Below, in pieces: positions 52,754-63,483 of a DNA stretch of 64,000 nucleotides. Position numbers and translations under genes: made by a program. Position 1 is the first letter of the stretch, and the number at the start of each line of letters is the position of its first letter. Location of the stretch: NCBI GenBank assembly GCA_946811695.1, contig OX328128.1, positions 28,676,510 through 28,740,509 of the forward strand, in the 5' to 3' direction. This DNA comes from Gonocerus acuteangulatus (Eukaryota > Arthropoda > Insecta > Hemiptera > Coreidae). The notes under the pieces were generated by a model. It did no database searches. It had not been told where the DNA came from and worked only from the letters and a program-made list of their open reading frames with translations.

Positions 52754-55588
52754 ATGAAAGCTATGGAAACGACTTCAAGTAGCGAGAACAACACCGATAC
52801 AGGAGGTTATACAAAATGTACGGAATGCGGCAAATACTACAAAGGCCTGAAGATCCATATCAGCCGAGCTCATCCTTCTCTCTACAGGCAAAATATTGGT
52901 CCGGTCGATGAAACGGTACAAGCAAGCAAGGAATGCCCAAACATCGTAGACAAACCTGAATCCCTTTGTGAAAGAATATTAAACCAGTGGAAAGAGGTTT
53001 TTGAAGAAGACATAAAACACCAAGATGACAGTAAGTTTAACGAGAATGTTGACTGTTTCCTTAAAGCTTTAAAAGAAAATATGTCTTCTTTATGTAAAGG
53101 CCCCGTACATCCAGCAACTCGTTATTATAAACAAAGAAAAAAGAATAAAAACGGCCAATCACAACATAATTACAAAAATGGTAGTAATCCCATTGAAAAG
53201 AGAATTGCCGAATCAAGTAGAAGAAGGCAAATCTACAATTATGAGCTAGCTCAATACCATTATTACTATCAACGAAAGAAAGTCGTAAGGCAAATCATGG
53301 ACAATAATAAGGGTGGCAACTGCAAAGTCAGCTTAGAATCAATAGAACAACACTTCAGAAGCATTTTTTCAACTGAAAACGAAAATGTGTTGGATTTCTA
53401 CGCTAATAATACTGACTGTATTGACGCGGACTTTAATGCAGAAATCACAACGGAAGAAGTAATTCGCGCCGTGAAGAGTATTCGGATTGACACAGCTCCC
53501 GGACCTGATGGTATTCTTCTAAAGGCAATCAAAGAGACCAAATGCTATAAGATTATAAGCTTAATCGGAACCTACATGTTGAAATGGTCCTACGTCCCAG
53601 AAGCCTTCTCGACGGGTAAGACAATATTAATATTTAAAGGTGGTGATGAAAACTGCTTGAGCAACTGGCGGCCAATAACTATTTTCTCAGTGATTCGTCG
53701 CATTCTAGAAAGGGCTTTGAACAACAAACTAAAAACTATGATTTCCCTCTCACAGAATCAAAGAGGATTTGTCCCAGGTCCAGGCTGTTTCATCAACTCC
53801 TCAATATTAAATAGCTGTCTGCAGGACGCAAAAAGGAAGAAGAAGGATTGTTGTGTTTTGTTCCTCGACATTGCGAAGGCCTTCGACAATATAGGTCATT
53901 CTCACATCATGAAGTCACTAAATGAATTTCCTATCCCTCAAAAGCTGAAAAAACTGGTTCATGGGTTGTTGATAAATAACAAAACACAAGTTTTTGTAGA
54001 CGGCAACAAAAAAACAAAGCCAATATTTTTCAGTAGAGGTGTCCCTCAAGGCTGCCCTTTGTCACCCCTAGAATTCAATGTGGGAATCAATGGCCTTCTA
54101 CAAGAACTACAGGAACATGATATCCAAAAGGAATATGGATATAGGTTGGTTGAAGATATGACTCCGTTAACATCCCTTGCCTTTGCTGACGACCTATTGT
54201 TGATGTCTAACGGAATTGAAGAGGCAAAGTCTTTATTAATCCTTGTTCTTTCCTTTCTATGTAGGATTGGTCTTTCATTAAACACCGACAAATGTAAAGC
54301 TATCATAATTGAAAAGGGTGAACCAAAAGAAAGATTAATTCAATGCATTGACAGGACAGTAATTAGAGGAATCGCAGGAGAAGAAAGCATTAAATATTTA
54401 GGGATTAATTTCAAAGAGGAAATAAAATTTGATGAGAAGACCACATTATTATATCTCAAAACTCAAATTGAAAGTTTGGTCTCATCTCCACTCCTTAAGG
54501 CCGATCAAAAAATCAACATCATGAACCAATATATTTGGCCAAGCCTGATCTACCCATTACAGTGTGCTCCTGTAAAAGACATAACGCCTTCTTTTCTCGA
54601 AAATGTCGACAAACTTCTAAGAAGTGCAGTAAAGGAGATAATGGCTCTACCCATGGACTGCCCAGACGCAATGTTATATGCACCCAGAAATGCTCGCGGT
54701 CTAGGCCTTGTCAGAGCGAAATGGGAGGCATACCTCCAACATATAAACATTGCAAATAAACTTCTAGAAGATGGCAATGAATATGTGCAGAAAACAAGAA
54801 GACTGAAAGAAGAAAAAGAAGACTGTCTTAAAAAACTTGACCAAGAAGAGGATGAGGTCAGAAGAATTCGAAGAAAATTAAGGGAAGACTCTTTTCATAA
54901 ATGGTGCCAGCTTCCGTCAAAGGGTAAGGGCGTGATTCTCTTCTCTAAATATAAAAAAAGTAATTCCTGGATGTCGACGAAAATAGGAATGTCTTGCAGC
55001 GAATGGAGCACAGCCATCAAGCTGAATTGCAACTCAATTCCAGTTCGAACGATTCCTGGCAGAAGCTCAGGATTCCGATGCAGAGCCTGCAACGAGCCAG
55101 AAACTCTCCCCCACATCCTGGGCGTCTGTCAGAAATCAGAACTTCTAAGAATAAATCGACATCATAAGGTGTGAACCTATGTTGCTGATTTGTTCAGGAA
55201 GAAAACTGGATTTGAGGTGTATGAAGAAGTGAGCTGCATAGCAGAAGATGGTTCGACAAGGAGGGCAGACATTGTAGTCATAGATCGCCAGGCATCCACC
55301 GGAATTATTTTGGATCCGACTGTGAGGTTTGAGATAGACGAGAATCAGCCCTTGTCAGTTGACAAAGAGAAAAAATCCATTTATGATAAATGTATTCCCT
55401 ACTTTCGTAAAAACTACAGGATCGAAAATTGGGAGGTAATCGGCCTTCTCTTTGGCGCAAGAGGCTCCATGCCTTCATTCGTACAAAATGTTTTCAAAAG
55501 ATGGAACATTAGATGTGACTTTGAAACACTGGCTCGTTCGATAATAAAGGACTCCATTAGGATTGTCAATCATCATTTGTACGGCTGA
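52754..55588 (+). CDS. R2-clade non-LTR retrotransposon ORF with one in-frame TGA
   Basis: One reading frame spans 945 codons including a TGA at 55172-55174 and the terminal stop. Domains: N-terminal zinc finger C22-x2-C25-x9-H35-x4-H40; reverse transcriptase with D372 (FLDIAKAFD), GVPQGCPLSPLEF and F477-A478-D479-D480; CCHC knuckle C776-x2-C779-x7-H787-x4-C792. After the TGA, a restriction-like endonuclease follows with R837-A-D839 and D854 (ILDPT), spaced as in the PD-(D/E)xK site, ending FGARGSMPSF and NHHLYG. Central RT plus C-terminal restriction-like nuclease with upstream CCHC defines the R2 group, whose members typically insert into specific genes. The flanks here are not 28S rDNA. 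Apart from the TGA after RHHKV the frame is intact, implying a recent insertion. Confidence 0.92.
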
Positions 55589-56245
55589 GGAAACGACAAG
55601 AAACCCCATAAATTCTAAAAAGAAAATTCAGAAAAGAAAAGGAATACAATAAAATACAACACATGTACCCAATTGATGGCGTATATACAGGTCGGAAGCT
55701 TACTAGCATTCCAAGCAGAAAAGAGTGTATAGGAAAAAAAAAAACACAATACAAAAGAAGATTTTCCTTGGAATGATTAGAAAGCTGCCGCCAACTATGG
55801 TCAGCTATCAGTTGGACATGACTGGTTTTCATTCAACAGATAAAATACATTAGAACAATGTTCATGTAGTTACAAATAAGGTCTGTTTAGAATTACTTTG
55901 TGAAAGAAGGTGTAAAATTAGAAGTTGTATAGCACTGTTGTTGATACTGTGAATAAGGTACATACAAGATTTGATAATGAACAAAATTATTAAACAACGT
56001 AAGAATCGGGAAAACGAGAAAAGCAGTAACTCTTAGGAGGGGAAAATGTATTAGTAACAGAAAAGGTGAAAATAAGAAGAGAAGGAAAAATAAAAATAAA
56101 AAATAATAAAAAAAAAAATAAATAAAAAAAATAAATAAATAGATAAACAAAATAAAAAAAAGAGGAATAAAGTAAATATAGAAATGAATATTAGTAAATT
56201 AAAAATAAATAAATAAATAAAAATAATAATAATAATAAATATATA
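55589..56245 (+). other. R2-like 3' UTR and A-rich tail
   Basis: Follows the endonuclease stop. 56080-56245 is almost wholly A with T/G interruptions (AAATAAATAAATAAAAATAA-type). It is taken as the 3' end of the R2-like element, though the exact boundary with the I-group copy on the other strand is unclear. Confidence 0.5.
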
Positions 56246-56249
56246 TATA

Positions 56250-57265
56250 GCCGAAGTCAACAAAAAAAAAACAAAAACGTTGAGCGTTATGGTGTTAAAT
56301 TGATTCCGATATACGAGTATATTCGTATTATGAACACAAGAATATTAATGTATAATGTCTCGAAATGAGGATCCTTTAAAGTAACGAAGAGTTATATTAT
56401 ATATATTTTTTCCCTTTTTATACAGTATACTTGTTAGATTTTATGGTGTATGTTTATGTTATGAAAATGTTGTAATATGGTTTTAATATGTGGGCTGTTT
56501 TCCGTTAACAGTTCTTGAATGTCATAAGGTATGTTTAGTAGATTTCTCTGTCTGCATTCTGTAAGTATATGTTTTATAGTAAGAGTCCTGTTACAGTACT
56601 GGCAAATAGGTCTATCTTTTCTATTCATTAAGTAGGAGTGAGTGAGGAATGAGTGTCCAATGCGTAGTCTGGTCAATATAACTTGGTCTCTCCTTGTTAG
56701 GGGCCATTTATGTTTAGACCAAGGTTCTACAGTTGGCTTTATTTCAAGCAGTTTGTTGTCTGTTAGTGTCCAGTATCTTTCCCAGTAAGTTAGTACCTGT
56801 CTTTGAACTGTCCAACACAAATCTTCAGAAGTCAGTTTATCAATATCGAGTGATCTCCTTTTAGTTGCTAATTTTGCTTGTGTGTCAATCTCGTTGCTTT
56901 CTGGGATTCCTGTATGTCCGGGTAGCCAAGTCATTGTTATGTTTTTATTTTGTAGGTTTAGTAATTGTGTAAGTATTTGTGTTATTAGTGGGTGTGTACT
57001 ATAGATATTTCCCAAGGAGAGCAATGAACTTAGCGAGTCAGAGCAAAGAATGATTTCTCGTCTCGTAGTGTGTTGTAAGTTGGAGAGAGCTTTAAGTATG
57101 GCTGTCAGTTCGGCAGTGTATATACTAGAGTCGTCGTGTAGTTTTATTTGGTAGGTCATGTTATCAACTATAGCTGCAGCGCCTGTTCCTGAATCACTTT
57201 TGGAACCATCGGTTCCAAATCCGGCTGTAGAGCTACGTTCTTCACCAAAATGATTTTTCTTCCTT
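56250..57265 (-). mobile_element. 5'-truncated I-group element
   Basis: Minus-strand 3' portion of an I-group element: RNase H, zinc knuckle, stop at 56434, and a 3' UTR running to about 56250 (GTTGACTTCGGC). Upstream of 57265 similarity to ORF2 ends abruptly, the usual sign of incomplete target-primed reverse transcription. It lies tail-to-tail with the R2-like element. Confidence 0.8.
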
Positions 57266-57270
57266 CCCAA
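56434..57270 (-). CDS. RNase H and zinc-knuckle part of I-group ORF2
   Basis: A 278-residue uninterrupted frame. RNase H residues D21 (TDGSK), E54 (YTAELTAI), D78 (CSDSLSSL) and D129 (NEIDTQAK) are all present, with WLPGHTGI before the last. Downstream come LTRLRIGHSFLTHSYLMN and the knuckle CQYCN..IKHILTEC. The first ~12 residues come from flanking sequence, so the ATG is accidental. RT and endonuclease are missing, hence no autonomous activity. Only about 50 percent similar to the 13382-16066 protein, so a different family of the same group. Confidence 0.85.
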   Translation of the reverse strand: MGRKKNHFGEERSSTAGFGTDGSKSDSGTGAAAIVDNMTYQIKLHDDSSIYTAELTAILKALSNLQHTTRREIILCSDSLSSLLSLGNIYSTHPLITQILTQLLNLQNKNITMTWLPGHTGIPESNEIDTQAKLATKRRSLDIDKLTSEDLCWTVQRQVLTYWERYWTLTDNKLLEIKPTVEPWSKHKWPLTRRDQVILTRLRIGHSFLTHSYLMNRKDRPICQYCNRTLTIKHILTECRQRNLLNIPYDIQELLTENSPHIKTILQHFHNINIHHKI

Positions 57271-57439
57271 AAATCGATTTTTTCATATTGTTTTGCAGAT
57301 CGTTGCCGGCGACCGGGAAAAATACCTGACTGCTACTAAATCCTCCCTTAGAAAAACATAATGTTCAATATTTGTATTTTTTTATTGTTCACATAAATAA
57401 AAATGCGGTTGTCTTGTACAAGTTGTTTGCATTATTAAA

Positions 57440-58170
57440 AACCTAATATTTTTTAATATTTTCATGTTATCCCTGCAATTTTTAGAATTAAATTTTGAGA
57501 TATATAATTCAGAATGATTTTAAACAATTTCTTGGGTAGCCAGGATGTATCTAAATAAATTGCATTAAGAAACGGATTGAGATAGAGAACAGTATATCCC
57601 CGTTTTAACGGAATTAATCGTTGCGTGTACTACAGGTATGTTTCAATTTCAAAGCGTTTGAGGGTCGCCTAGAAGTTGTCTGATTGCGCTAAAATTTTGC
57701 ATAACTAGTTTTTTTGTTAATTGGAACAGAATTGGGGGGTGGGAGCAGCAAAATTTTGACTTAAAATAAAATCCCTGTAGCTAAGGGCCATCCTAGTGTG
57801 CATTAGTAAAATTCTCATCTTTTTTTTAATTTTTACATGTTATTCCAAAACTTTTTAGAATCTACTTTTGATTCAGAATGATTTTAAACAATTTCTCGGG
57901 TCGCCTTGATGTAACTACGTAAATTTTTTTTTGAGAAAATGATTGGATAGGACAGTATATCCCTTTTTAACGGAATTAATCGCTGCGTATACTATGTTTC
58001 AATTTCAAACCGTTTGCGGGTCGTCTAGCAGTTGTCCGATTGCCTTGAAATTTTGCACTGCTAGTTTGTTTTGTTGATTGGAACAGAATTGGGGGGTGGG
58101 AGCAGCAACATTTTGACTTTCAAAAAAATTCCATATAGCTAAGGTCCACCTTAATCGTCATTATATAAGA
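57440..58170 (+). repeat. Two ~368-bp tandem repeats
   Basis: AGAATGATTTTAAACAATTT, GAACAGTATATCCC (57581) / GGACAGTATATCCC (57950) and GGAACAGAATTGGGGGGTGG (57722, 58079) recur with an offset of about 360-370 bp. Non-coding, roughly 80 percent identical by eye. Family unknown. Confidence 0.85.
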
Positions 58171-58362
58171 TCATGATAGAGAAATTATTATAAGTGAACT
58201 ATTTCCACCAGGGAGAGTCTTTGGAGAATAGAAAATGCATTTCCAATATTTCCCTAGAAAGGGTGATATAAAAATATGTCTTTTTGTCAATTTCAAAGAG
58301 CCTAACATAAATAAATATTTTTTAAATGCGTACAAAAACATTTAAATAAAATATATACACAG

Positions 58363-58406
<44 letters not shown>

Positions 58407-58817
58407 TATTTATTATTTATATATATATATATGTTCGTAACTATACTATTTGATCCATCTCTGCTTTTGATAACTGGTCCTCATGAAATAGAATATTACG
58501 TCTGACTTGTAATGTAACGAATTGTCAACATTACTGACAAGCCTTCAGAAGCAGAAGCTCTTAGCAAACTAGCCAGAAGGGGGTCCCCTTCATCTCGAAT
58601 AGATTAGATGCTTTATCTGCTTCTGGTCCGTTTAATCTTCATCTCATTATCTATGAAGCACTTCTACTACACGGCGCGTGTGTAAAGATATACTTTTTGC
58701 GGCAGTATCTTAGAAAGAGCTGAAATGAAAATAATTCAGATATGGGCAAATCGGAAATTTTCCAAAACATTATTATTGTTAAAAAAGAATAAAAAAATAT
58801 TATTTGATGTATTTAAT
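58171..58817. other. Unassigned with (TA)n tracts
   Basis: (TA)n at about 58367-58402 and 58419-58432. A less AT-rich stretch at 58480-58700 has no recognisable gene. Confidence 0.4.
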
Positions 58818-58868
58818 TGAATCTTGCTTTGTATGTTCATAATATGAACATACAAAACAAGATTCAAT
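58818..58868. repeat. 51-bp palindrome
   Basis: TTGAATCTTGCTTTGTATGT and ACATACAAAACAAGATTCAA pair, with one mismatch, around TCATAATATGA. Confidence 0.85.
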
Positions 58869-59439
58869 TACAACATATTATGTTGTATTTTATCTCTTTA
58901 AAAAAAAAAAAAAATTTCTTCGGAGAAAAGATGCAAGGGTCTTATGACGTAATGTTTGTACGAGTAGATAGAGGTAGAATGGGAAGGCTGATCATGGTGG
59001 TTGTGACAAGATGGAGATGGAGTATTTTTTACCAAATTCAGGCCATTTTTGAGCCGCAATTATGTTCGTTATCTGAGATGTGAAACTTGAAATTTTCTAG
59101 TCGGCACTTCCGGATTGCGTCATCGGGTAGACGTCATTTGCTGGTTTGGAAACGCGCGAAAACAGTGAAAATTATTTTAGATGGCACAATTACAAATGGC
59201 GTATTTGATCCGCCTCTGTAGATTCATTTTGAGAAGATTAGACATATTCTTATCCTTCCAACTAGTACACATGATCACTAAACCATATAAAAAAGCAAAA
59301 GAAACTCTTATTTTTAAGGTATTATTACCAATACATGAAATTCTATTAATAAAATATAGTCAAAAAATATATTCAAAAAATAACCTAGTTATTATTAGTC
59401 ATTAAGAAATTATTACTACTTATTTATTTTCGGTAAAAC
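58869..59439. other. Unassigned; one terminal fragment of the 46096 element family
   Basis: GTCGGCACTTCCGGATTGCG at 59101 equals the left terminus of the element at 46096-47167. No partner was identified nearby. Remaining sequence has no gene. Confidence 0.45.
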
Positions 59440-59488
59440 TGAAGGAAAGCGTCCTCAGCACCGATTTTCTTCAAAGTTTGCACTATAA

Positions 59489-59491
<3 letters not shown>

Positions 59492-59524
<33 letters not shown>

Positions 59525-60369
59525 GCAGTTCAACCACTTGGGTCATGGATGCCTATGTATATGTGTGCAATTGATAATTAATCAATCATATATTTTGTCA
59601 ATGAATATATTTTTATTTAGTAGTTTTTAATAGTCAGAATAAAATAAGATAATAAAGGGACAAAAATACTTAAAGATGTACAAACATAGAGTGACACACA
59701 AAAACACACGCAAGGACACACCCACCCACACACAACCACACATACACACACGTGCAAGTATATTTTCTAGTTCTACCTCTCCTTATAGGTTCAATTGTCA
59801 TTTATATTTTTGTGAACAGATCTGTAGCTCTGAGGAATCTCAATGTTCTCTGACACAATTCATGGTCGTCTCCTAGTATGTCAAAGAGAGTACCATGAAT
59901 TTCCAGTTGGTTTCGAATCTCCTCGTAGGCTCTACAGTCCGTGAAAATATGTTTAATTGTTAGATCTTCACCACATACTGTACATTCAGGCCTTTCTTCC
60001 CGGTTGAATAAGTAAGAATGGGTGAGATTAGTATGGCCAATTCGCACTCTCGTCAGAACCACCTCATCCCGCCTACTGTCTTGAGATGAGGTTTTCCATG
60101 CCGAGGTAGTGGATTTTATCTCTCTTAATTTGTTGTCTCTTTTTCTATTCCATTCATATTGCCACATTGAGTGAATAAAATATTTTAAATGAGCAACAGC
60201 ATCCGACTGTAGGATGTGCGAGTAAGGAATGCCACCTTTAATTGCTTTTTTTGCTGCTTAATCCGCTTTATCGCTGCCGCTTATATTATTGTGGCTTGGA
60301 ATCCAGCAGAAAGTGACGTGTCGATTTGTTTTGTAATGAAAATCTATTCCCTCAATAAGGCCTGAAAAG
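59492..60369 (-). mobile_element. 5'-truncated I-group insertion with TATAAAGT duplication
   Basis: TATAAAGT occurs at 59484-59491 and 60370-60377. Between them is a poly(T) run (the element's poly(A) tail) followed, on the minus strand, by the last part of ORF2. Coding parts: SWLVIQNTLYFSGLIEG, HVTFCWIPSHNNISGSDKAD then a TAA stop, and, from 60167 to 59802, KRDNKLREIKSTTSAW, LTRVRIGHTNLTHSYL and CTVCGEDLTIKHIFTDC. The RNase H motif has a His-Asn change (PSHNNI) and an internal stop, so it is dead. Precise ends make it a clear case of target-primed insertion. Confidence 0.88.
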
Positions 60370-60544
60370 TATAAAGTATTTTGAATCACTAACCACGAAT
60401 CCGTTTAAAAAAAAGTTGCTCTCAACTATGAAAGAAGTTATTAAGCACTAAAGTTCACTGTTGTGGAGGTTATAAAAGACGGCGTAAACAGTGTATTTGT
60501 AAACATGCGCATGCGCAATAGTTCTTAATGAAGAGAAAACTTTA

Positions 60545-60950
60545 TTAAAAAAATTAAATAAAATGGGCTGCCCAATTACATTGGGTTACTAGGTACACAG
60601 CGTGCTTATCATCCATTCGGAAATAGGGTAAATTTATAAGCTGAGGATGTAAGATGTTTAAAATAAGGAAGAGTGATTAAACAAGACGAAAAAAGAAGAT
60701 AGAGAAAGAAGAGAAGGAATTGTTGGAATTGAAAATATAGTGTAAAGTATGTAAAAAAATAGTGTGAATGGATGATAAGCACTCAGTGGCCGTAAATATG
60801 ATTGGCAATTATTCCGAGTGTGTCCACTAAAATGGACTCAGTTAACGCAACCAGCTGGTCTGTGTTTAGTCCATGAAGGAAGATGGCCGTGTTCTTCGGA
60901 ATGGCTCCTCTCGATCCGAAACATAGTCCCTTTACTATATTGAAAGTTTA
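60545..60950 (-). pseudogene. R2-like element C-terminal relic
   Basis: Minus-strand 60945-60783 encodes VKGLCFGSRGAIPKNTAIF, then LNTDQLVALTESILVDTLGI and NHIYGH with a stop. The layout matches the C-terminus of the R2-like protein at 55588 (VIGLLFGARGSMPSF...NHHLYG). It is a different, 5'-truncated family member. The catalytic Asp pair is not included. Confidence 0.65.
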
Positions 60951-61480
60951 ATTGAAATTTAGACTCACCTGTTATAGCTGACCTGTCTTCTAATCCTCCT
61001 AGACATCTTCAGACGCGATGTTCGGTGGATATAAATCCGCAATTGCACCGAAAAAAGCATTTATGCGCTCTTCATATTTATGGGCACGTTAAACTTTTCC
61101 GCACATTTCAACTTTTCACACTTCAACTTTGCCGCACATTTTCCACAATTGATAGAATTATTTAAAATTTTGTTTTATATTAAAAATTTGAGTAATTCTT
61201 CTCGATTGTGGATAAGAATTATGAAGTCGTGTAACTTCATTTTTATTTAACACTTTTCCAAAAAAACTATAACGACAATAACTTAATTAGAGCTTAGAGC
61301 GAATTAGAGGAGCTTAGAGGGAACAAATTATAAAGGCATTAGCTAATTCTTAAGGGATTTCTGTTATATAATACTTTTCAGGAGCGAAACAAGAAATTTG
61401 AAGAATGTTTCATTATTTAAAAAAATGTTTCTGAATAAATAAGTGATGATAAATTTTAATAATTTATGGTAAATTTCAAT
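60951..61480. other. Centre of the foldback, unassigned
   Basis: No gene recognised. GCACATTTCAACTTT-type phrases repeat near 61100-61140. Confidence 0.4.
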
Positions 61481-61700
61481 TGTACTTCTTTATTAAGGAC
61501 TATTGCGCATGCGCGTATTTACAAGTACGTTGCTTATGCGATCTTTTGTAACCTCCATAACAGTGAACTTTTTTCTTGAATAACTTCTTTCCTAGTTGAG
61601 AGCAGCGGATCCTAGTTTTTTTAACGGATTCGTGTTTAGTGCATCAAAATACGTATTAGTGCAAACTTTGAACAAAATCGGTGCTGAGGACGCTCTCCTT

Positions 61701-62358
61701 CAGTTTTACCTTATTTTCTTATAAGCTTCGAAACTTAAGCTATTTGCTTTTTTATATTACTAGCGAAACGCCTTAGATGCGCATGGATGCTCTTAAATAA
61801 ATATTTTATATTACTAATTAGAATATATGACAGTACATTTATTTTACTAATAGAATGTTGAGAATTAATGTTAACGTCGAATTCACTAAATAAGAGAGCA
61901 AGAAAATGGTGTTGTAGTTAATTAGAAGCTCATTTTATTTTTATCGATCAATGAACACAATTAGTATATATCAAAAGGATAAAGATTCTAGATTATGGTT
62001 CAATTTGTTTTTGGTTTAAACATAAATCCCTATATTTTTCTTTTTTCTTACCCTCTCCTTTTTTGAAGGAAAGAAAGCTTTGGTCGGTGTAATATCTATA
62101 TCTATATATTCGTAAATATAGATTTTTCCCCGGAAATCTGTTTTTCTTAGCCAAATTCCAACTAGTCCTTCACTTCATATCATCTCGATGGCTATTTTCA
62201 TCCCATTGAAAGAAATATTTTACTAACAAATCCTTGATTTCTTAAAAAATAAAAAAAATATGTAATACATTTTGAAGTCTGCCCATATCATGATGAACAA
62301 TACTTGCAACACATAAAAAAATTCTTAAACAACATTTAAAACATCTCAGCTATTATAG
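61701..62358. other. Region downstream of the oxidase gene
   Basis: AT-rich. It would contain the 3' UTR and poly(A) site of the oxidase on the minus strand. AATAAA-like strings occur on that strand near 61842 and 61934, but no site is certain. Confidence 0.35.
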
Positions 62359-62472
62359 CTAATATTTTGCTGTAGAATATCTCAAAAGTTCCAGAACGTG
62401 ATTAGCTGCTGTTTTTGCTGTTCCAGGTGCTGATGTCACTCCATAACCGCCATGCCCATAATTGTGAACAAT
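62359..62472 (-). CDS. D-amino-acid/D-aspartate oxidase, terminal exon
   Basis: The minus-strand exon follows a TATAG acceptor (AG at 62473-62474). It encodes IVHNYGHGGYGVTSAPGTA and then KTAANHVLELLRYSTAKY and a stop (62359-62361), 37 residues. It fits the D-amino-acid oxidase signature exactly: two aliphatics, H-N-Y-G-x-G-G-x-G-x5-G-x-A. In this FAD-dependent family the segment lies in the FAD-binding half. The enzymes oxidatively deaminate D-amino acids, usually in peroxisomes. The terminal residues AKY are not a standard SKL-type peroxisomal signal. Upstream exons are not recognised between 62473 and 64000 and are probably beyond the window. D-Ala-type and D-Asp-type oxidases cannot be separated from this piece. 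Confidence 0.85.
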   Translation of the reverse strand: MVHNYGHGGYGVTSAPGTAKTAANHVLELLRYSTAKY

Positions 62473-63182
62473 CTATAATCAAAGAAATATCATTATTTAC
62501 TGATAACATTTAATTAAAAAGAAATAAGCAATACGAGTTTATACCTTGCAGGAACTATGTAATTTTAACGTGTTTCCGAATAACGTTTATCTCTAGTGTA
62601 ATGTGGAAAGTTTAATAAAAAAATTCCTAGTATACCCTCACCCATTCCTTCTCTTTTTAGATATGAGTGGTTTTAATCTAAAGCGATATAATATCGCTTT
62701 AGATTGTGGCGATATTGCTTACACAAAACACAATTAAAAAAAAAAATCATTTTTGGTGGCTATTTATATAGAGAAAATAATTTCACGGTTCAAAGAATTA
62801 AAAATTCCACAGGTCTAGTGTTAAACACTTTCAACAGAACAAAATCAATACTTCCGAAAATTTGAACAATCTTTTCTACGCTAGAGAAATCCTCTTGAAA
62901 TTTAAAAGTAAATGTTTTTGTGAGATATTTTTTAAGCTTCCAGGTATATGATTACTTTCCACTCACTGCGATATTACTTGCGATACACAAAATTAACGAA
63001 GAGTTTCCTTGTCGATTAACAGCATTTTTTTTGGTAATATATGTTCATTTAATTTAAATTTGAAACATTGGTTTTAAAACTTTTTCATTGGTTAGATTAA
63101 TTATGGTTTGTTACGTGTAACAAAGAACATACACGTCAAAGGCAGTCCATCATTATTAAGAATCCGATACAAAAAAATTTTT
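62473..63182. other. Probable last intron of the oxidase gene; hairpin at 62675-62705
   Basis: AATCTAAAGCGATAT and ATATCGCTTTAGATT are perfect arms separated by one A. Otherwise AT-rich with no recognised exon. Confidence 0.5.
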
Positions 63183-63330
63183 TTTTACAAACATTATGGT
63201 CTTCCCATACCGTGTCTTCATTTTCTACACCAACCTGCTGGCTTCCTCAGGGTTACATCTGAGAATCTTGATGGTTCAAAACCCAAAGACAATAATGTTT
63301 GTAATGACACGGACTATGGAAGCCTGAAAG
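63183..63330. repeat. Diverged inverted repeat
   Basis: ACAAACATTATGGTCTT near 63188 pairs with AAGACAATAATGTTTGT at 63287-63303, and CCGTGTCTTCATT pairs loosely with AATGACACGG. Probably an old MITE. GCTTCCTCAGGGTTACATCT lies in the centre. Confidence 0.5.
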
Positions 63331-63349
63331 TTAAATAATTTTATTAGCA

Positions 63350-63480
63350 TGTTTCCTTCCTACCTCCTTAGGAAGAAAATCCTCTTATGATGCTGACCAC
63401 AATCTGGAAGTGCTGACTAAAAAATTTGACGTTTCGATGCACATAGATCAAGAAAATAATGGTGGTTTGAAATTGTATTT
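63350..63480 (+). repeat. Terminal fragment of the 46096-47167 element family
   Basis: ATCTGGAAGTGCTGACTAAA and AAAATAATGGTGG follow the same order as ATCTGAAAGTGCCGACCAGA and AAAATAACGGTGG at 47140-47205, so homology extends beyond the terminal repeat into flanking sequence. Confidence 0.55.
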
Positions 63481-63483
63481 ATT

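Larger units (their letters stand above)
59440..61700. mobile_element. Foldback element interrupted by an I-group insertion
   Basis: The left outer arm TTTCGGTAAAACTGAAGGAA and GCGTCCTCAGCACCGATTTT (59428-59467) is inverted at 61673-61712 (AAAATCGGTGCTGAGGACGC). The inner arm at 60390-60530 (CACGAATCCGTTT, AACAGTG, GCGCATGCGCAATAG) is inverted at 61495-61640 (CTATTGCGCATGCGC, AACGGATTCGTG). The I-group copy at 59492-60369 splits the left arm. The centre contains an R2-like relic. Confidence 0.85.

Noticed and set aside
56100..56245. Phe/Leu-rich minus-strand membrane-like frames
   Set aside because: These are low-complexity translations of the A-rich tail of the R2-like element.
62520..62620. 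Possible upstream exon of the oxidase (minus strand, containing TLEINVIRKHVKIT)
   Set aside because: It ends near a plausible donor (CAAG|GTATAA) but contains an in-frame TAG, and the preceding residues do not fit the family. Similarity is probably accidental.
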